This document shows positions 61,368-64,000 of a DNA stretch of 64,000 nt, piece after piece. The stretch is from Geodermatophilus africanus (GTDB lineage: Bacteria; Actinomycetota; Actinomycetes; Mycobacteriales; Geodermatophilaceae). Under the pieces are notes generated by a model. It did no database searches, was not told the origin of the DNA, and saw only the letters and a program-made list of their open reading frames with translations. The number at the start of each line of letters is the position of its first letter. Within the stretch, counting starts at the first letter, position 1. A program made the translations under genes and the position numbers. Where the stretch lies: positions 62,001 through 126,000 of the forward strand of contig NZ_FNOT01000013.1 in the NCBI RefSeq assembly GCF_900107105.1, written 5' to 3'.

Positions 61368-63989
61368 GTGCTCATCCAGACCCCGGACCAGCGGCTCCGG
61401 GTCTTCATCAGCTCGACCATGGAGGAGCTGGCCGCCGAGCGCGGAGCGGTGCAGGCCGCCGTCGAGCGGCTGCGGTTCACGCCAGTGCTCTTCGAGCTGG
61501 GCGCTCGACCCCACCCGCCGCGCGAGCTGTACCTCGCCTACTTGCAGCAGAGCCACGTGTTCGTCGGCGTCTACTGGCAGTCGTACGGCTGGGTGGCTCC
61601 CGGGCAGGAGCTGTCCGGGCTGGAGGACGAGTACGTCGCCGCGAAGGACATGCCGAAGCTCGTGTACTTGAAGGCGCCGGCGCCCAACCGGGACCCGAGG
61701 CTGGCAGCGATGATCGACCGGATCGGGTCCGACAGGCTGTCCTACCGCAGCTTCCAGACCGCCGAGGAGCTCGCCACCCTGGTCGCCGACGACCTCGCCC
61801 TGCTGTTGAGTGAGCGGTTCGAGGTCCCGGAGGTGACGGCGGGCGGCGCGCCCGGTCCGCGGTGGCGGCTGTCGGCTCCGACCAGCTCGTTCGTCGGCCG
61901 GCAACGTGAGGTGGCGTGGCTGCGGGAGCTGCTGACCGATCCCGCCACGCGCCTGGTGACCCTCGTCGGGCCCGGTGGCATCGGCAAGACCCGCCTGGCG
62001 CTGCAGGTTGCAGCGGGGCTGCAGGAGGCATTCCCGGACGGCGTCGCGGCCGTACCGCTGGAGACCGTGCGCTCGCCCGACCTGGTGCCGTCCGCCATGG
62101 CGACCGCTCTCGGCCTGCCGGACGGGGGTGGCCGGTCGCCGCAGGACGCTCTCGCCGCGTTTCTGGCACCACGGCGGATGCTGTTGATCCTCGACAACCT
62201 GGAGCAGGTCGCCGGCGCAACGCCGCTGGTCACGCAGCTGCTCGGTGCCGCCGCGGAACTCACCGTGCTCGCCACCAGCCGGGAGGTCCTCCATCTCACC
62301 GGCGAGCACGTGGTCACCGTCCCTCCGCTGCAGACGGGCGGGGCTACCGAGTCGGTCAAGGTGCTGGCCCGGGCCGAGGCGGTGCAGTTGTTCCTCGATC
62401 GCGCCCGGGCGGTCCGGGCCGATGTCCCCCTGGACGTGCCGCAGCTGCGGGCGGTCGCCGAGATCTGCCGTCGGCTTGAGGGGCTTCCGCTGGCGATCGA
62501 GCTGGCGGCCGCCCGGGTGCGGCTGCTCGACCCGGTTGAGCTGCTGCGCCGGCTGGACTCCCGGTTCGCCATGCTGACCGGGGGACCACGCGACCTGCCG
62601 GAACGGCAGCACACCCTGCGCCGGACGGTGGAGTGGAGCTACGACCTGCTCGACGCCGAGGACAAGGTCGCCTTTGTCCGGCTGGCCGTCTTCGTCGGCG
62701 GCTTCACACTGCCCGCCGCCGAGGCGGTGTGCGCCGACGAGCGGGTGCCCGACGTGCTCGGCGCGGTGGCCTCGCTGGTGGACAAGAGCCTGATCCGAGT
62801 GGGGGCCCCGGACTCCGGGGAACCGCGGTTCAGCCTGCTGGACACCGTCCGCGAGTTCGCCGTGGAGCGGTTGGAGGCGAGCGGGGAGGCCGATCGGATC
62901 CGCGCGGCCCACGCCGCCTTCTTCCGCGCGTTCGCGCTCACGATCCAGCCGGCAGCGCCGGGCCGGGCGGACCCGCCTGCGCTGGACCGATACGTCATCG
63001 AGTCCAGGAACCTGGGCGCGGCGATGCGGACGTTCCTCGACCGCGGCGCCGAGGACGGGGCGACCGAGCTCGGGCTCGCGCTGTGGCGATTCTGGTGGGT
63101 CCACGGCCTCTTCCGCCCCGGGATCGGGTGGATGGAGGAGGTGCTAGCGCGCGGCCCAGGCATCACCGAGGCCGAACGCGCCCACGCGTCGCTGGTGCTC
63201 GGGATGCTGAGCTTTGGGCAGGGCGACCACGACCGGGCCCTCCCCGCACTGCGGACGGCGGTCGAGCTCCACCGTGCGCTCGGCGACCGCCGCTCGGCCG
63301 CCCTGGCGGCGGTCCCGCTCGGGCAGCTCGTGGCAGCGGCCGACCCCCCCGAGGGGGAAGCGATGCTCGCGGCCGCCGTGGCGGACTTCCGCCAGCTCGA
63401 CGACCGGTGGGGCCTCGCCTTCGCGCTGCTGTTCCTGGGCGGGGCGCTGCTCCTCCGGGACAACCCCGAGGAGGCGGTGCCGGTGCTCGAGGAGAGCGTC
63501 GCGGTCGCCCGGACGTGCCCGACAGAGATCGTCCTCGACAACGCGCTGGTGAACCTCGGTCTCGCACACATCGCGCGAGGGAACTTGGACGAGGCGGACC
63601 GCGTACTGAGGGAGGCGCTGGAGCAGGGCCGCGCCCTCGACAGCCGCGAGACCAGCGCCCGGGCACTGGACGGGCTGGCTGCCGTCGCCGTGGCTGCCGG
63701 GAACTCCAAGCGGGCAGCCCGCCTCGCCGGCGCGGCCGAAGGGATCCGCCGGTCGGTTGGTGCGGCCGTTTTCCCCACTGACGAGACGATCTGGGCGCGC
63801 ACTCGGTCCGCACTCGCCGACCGGCTGGGCGAGGCGGACAGTGCCGCCCGCATCGAAGCCGAGGCGCGCCGACCGCTGGAGGACCTGCTCACCGCCCGAT
63901 GGTGGCCCGCCCAGTCACCCACGGCTCACGAAGGACACACCGCCGACCGCGGCAGAATAGGCACGGTTGGAGTTGACCCGCTTGCGTGA
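61368..63989 (+). CDS. DUF4062-NB-ARC-TPR STAND protein
   Basis: An 873-residue signal-transduction ATPase. N-terminal DUF4062 (residues ~8-150): LRVFISSTMEELAAERGAVQ, then SHVFVGVYWQSYGWV and SGLEDEYVAA; a TIR-like domain in current views. Central NB-ARC ATPase: P-loop GPGGIGKTRLAL (~200), Walker B LLILDNLEQ (~271), and GLPLAIELAAARVRLL (GLPL motif). A winged-helix region and a C-terminal array of TPR-like helices (~570-800) follow. No LuxR DNA-binding domain. GTG 61368 has GGGAGGA upstream. This architecture is that of NLR-like sensors, with a likely defence or stress role (inference). The target is unknown. Confidence 0.88.
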   Translation: MLIQTPDQRLRVFISSTMEELAAERGAVQAAVERLRFTPVLFELGARPHPPRELYLAYLQQSHVFVGVYWQSYGWVAPGQELSGLEDEYVAAKDMPKLVYLKAPAPNRDPRLAAMIDRIGSDRLSYRSFQTAEELATLVADDLALLLSERFEVPEVTAGGAPGPRWRLSAPTSSFVGRQREVAWLRELLTDPATRLVTLVGPGGIGKTRLALQVAAGLQEAFPDGVAAVPLETVRSPDLVPSAMATALGLPDGGGRSPQDALAAFLAPRRMLLILDNLEQVAGATPLVTQLLGAAAELTVLATSREVLHLTGEHVVTVPPLQTGGATESVKVLARAEAVQLFLDRARAVRADVPLDVPQLRAVAEICRRLEGLPLAIELAAARVRLLDPVELLRRLDSRFAMLTGGPRDLPERQHTLRRTVEWSYDLLDAEDKVAFVRLAVFVGGFTLPAAEAVCADERVPDVLGAVASLVDKSLIRVGAPDSGEPRFSLLDTVREFAVERLEASGEADRIRAAHAAFFRAFALTIQPAAPGRADPPALDRYVIESRNLGAAMRTFLDRGAEDGATELGLALWRFWWVHGLFRPGIGWMEEVLARGPGITEAERAHASLVLGMLSFGQGDHDRALPALRTAVELHRALGDRRSAALAAVPLGQLVAAADPPEGEAMLAAAVADFRQLDDRWGLAFALLFLGGALLLRDNPEEAVPVLEESVAVARTCPTEIVLDNALVNLGLAHIARGNLDEADRVLREALEQGRALDSRETSARALDGLAAVAVAAGNSKRAARLAGAAEGIRRSVGAAVFPTDETIWARTRSALADRLGEADSAARIEAEARRPLEDLLTARWWPAQSPTAHEGHTADRGRIGTVGVDPLA

Positions 63990-64000
63990 ACACCGGGTTG

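Overview
The window is very GC-rich actinobacterial chromosome. Gene density is high, GTG starts are common, and genes often overlap their neighbours by 4 bp (ATGA/GTGA). Several genes appear to be leaderless. A bacteriophytochrome with its heme oxygenase, partner-switching proteins, proline catabolism with a PucR regulator and a GlnR-type operator together suggest a soil or rock-dwelling member of the Geodermatophilaceae (Blastococcus/Modestobacter/Geodermatophilus type). That placement is inference from content; no marker gene is present.

1-12.4 kb is ordinary housekeeping and accessory DNA. It holds a cut-off histidine phosphatase, an aldo/keto reductase, a STAS protein, a damaged methyltransferase, an ArsR-MFS-SDR operon behind a perfect 18-bp palindrome, a second MFS porter, hydrolases, isopentenyl-diphosphate isomerase, a polysaccharide deacetylase and an SDR.

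12.4-20.6 kb is a decaying, repeat-rich island. It contains a frameshifted B3/B4-domain gene, an alpha/beta hydrolase with an internal amber stop, a small membrane protein with a frameshift and an amber stop, a frameshifted hypothetical gene, an IS30-family element with visible terminal repeats, an RsbW-like ATPase, and several families of short interspersed repeats.

20.6-43.5 kb returns to intact genes: an ammonia-lyase homologue whose MIO-forming serine is missing, a bphO-bphP operon ending in a SpoIIE phosphatase, proline to glutamate catabolism (PucR regulator, proline dehydrogenase, P5C dehydrogenase), an ABC exporter pair, a flavin monooxygenase broken by an amber codon, a two-RCK potassium channel with its DUF6394 partner, and an AraC regulator.

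43.8-54.9 kb is the most interesting metabolic unit: two DUF1989 proteins (urea-carboxylase-associated 1 and 2, known elsewhere as the two carboxyguanidine deiminase subunits), a biotin-dependent urea/guanidine carboxylase, allophanate hydrolase, an unknown protein, a 2-oxoglutarate/Fe(II) oxygenase, a sodium:solute symporter and a TetR regulator. GlnR-like boxes lie upstream. An intact AraC gene stands at one end and a decayed copy of its 3' end at the other. The unit looks like nitrogen scavenging from guanidine, urea or a guanidino compound.

55.2-64 kb carries an envelope operon (PAP2-kinase fusion, lipoprotein, flippase-like membrane protein), an orphan osmoprotectant-type binding protein, an IS110 relic, an AlkD-like DNA repair protein, and a large DUF4062-NB-ARC-TPR STAND protein that resembles an NLR-like sensor.
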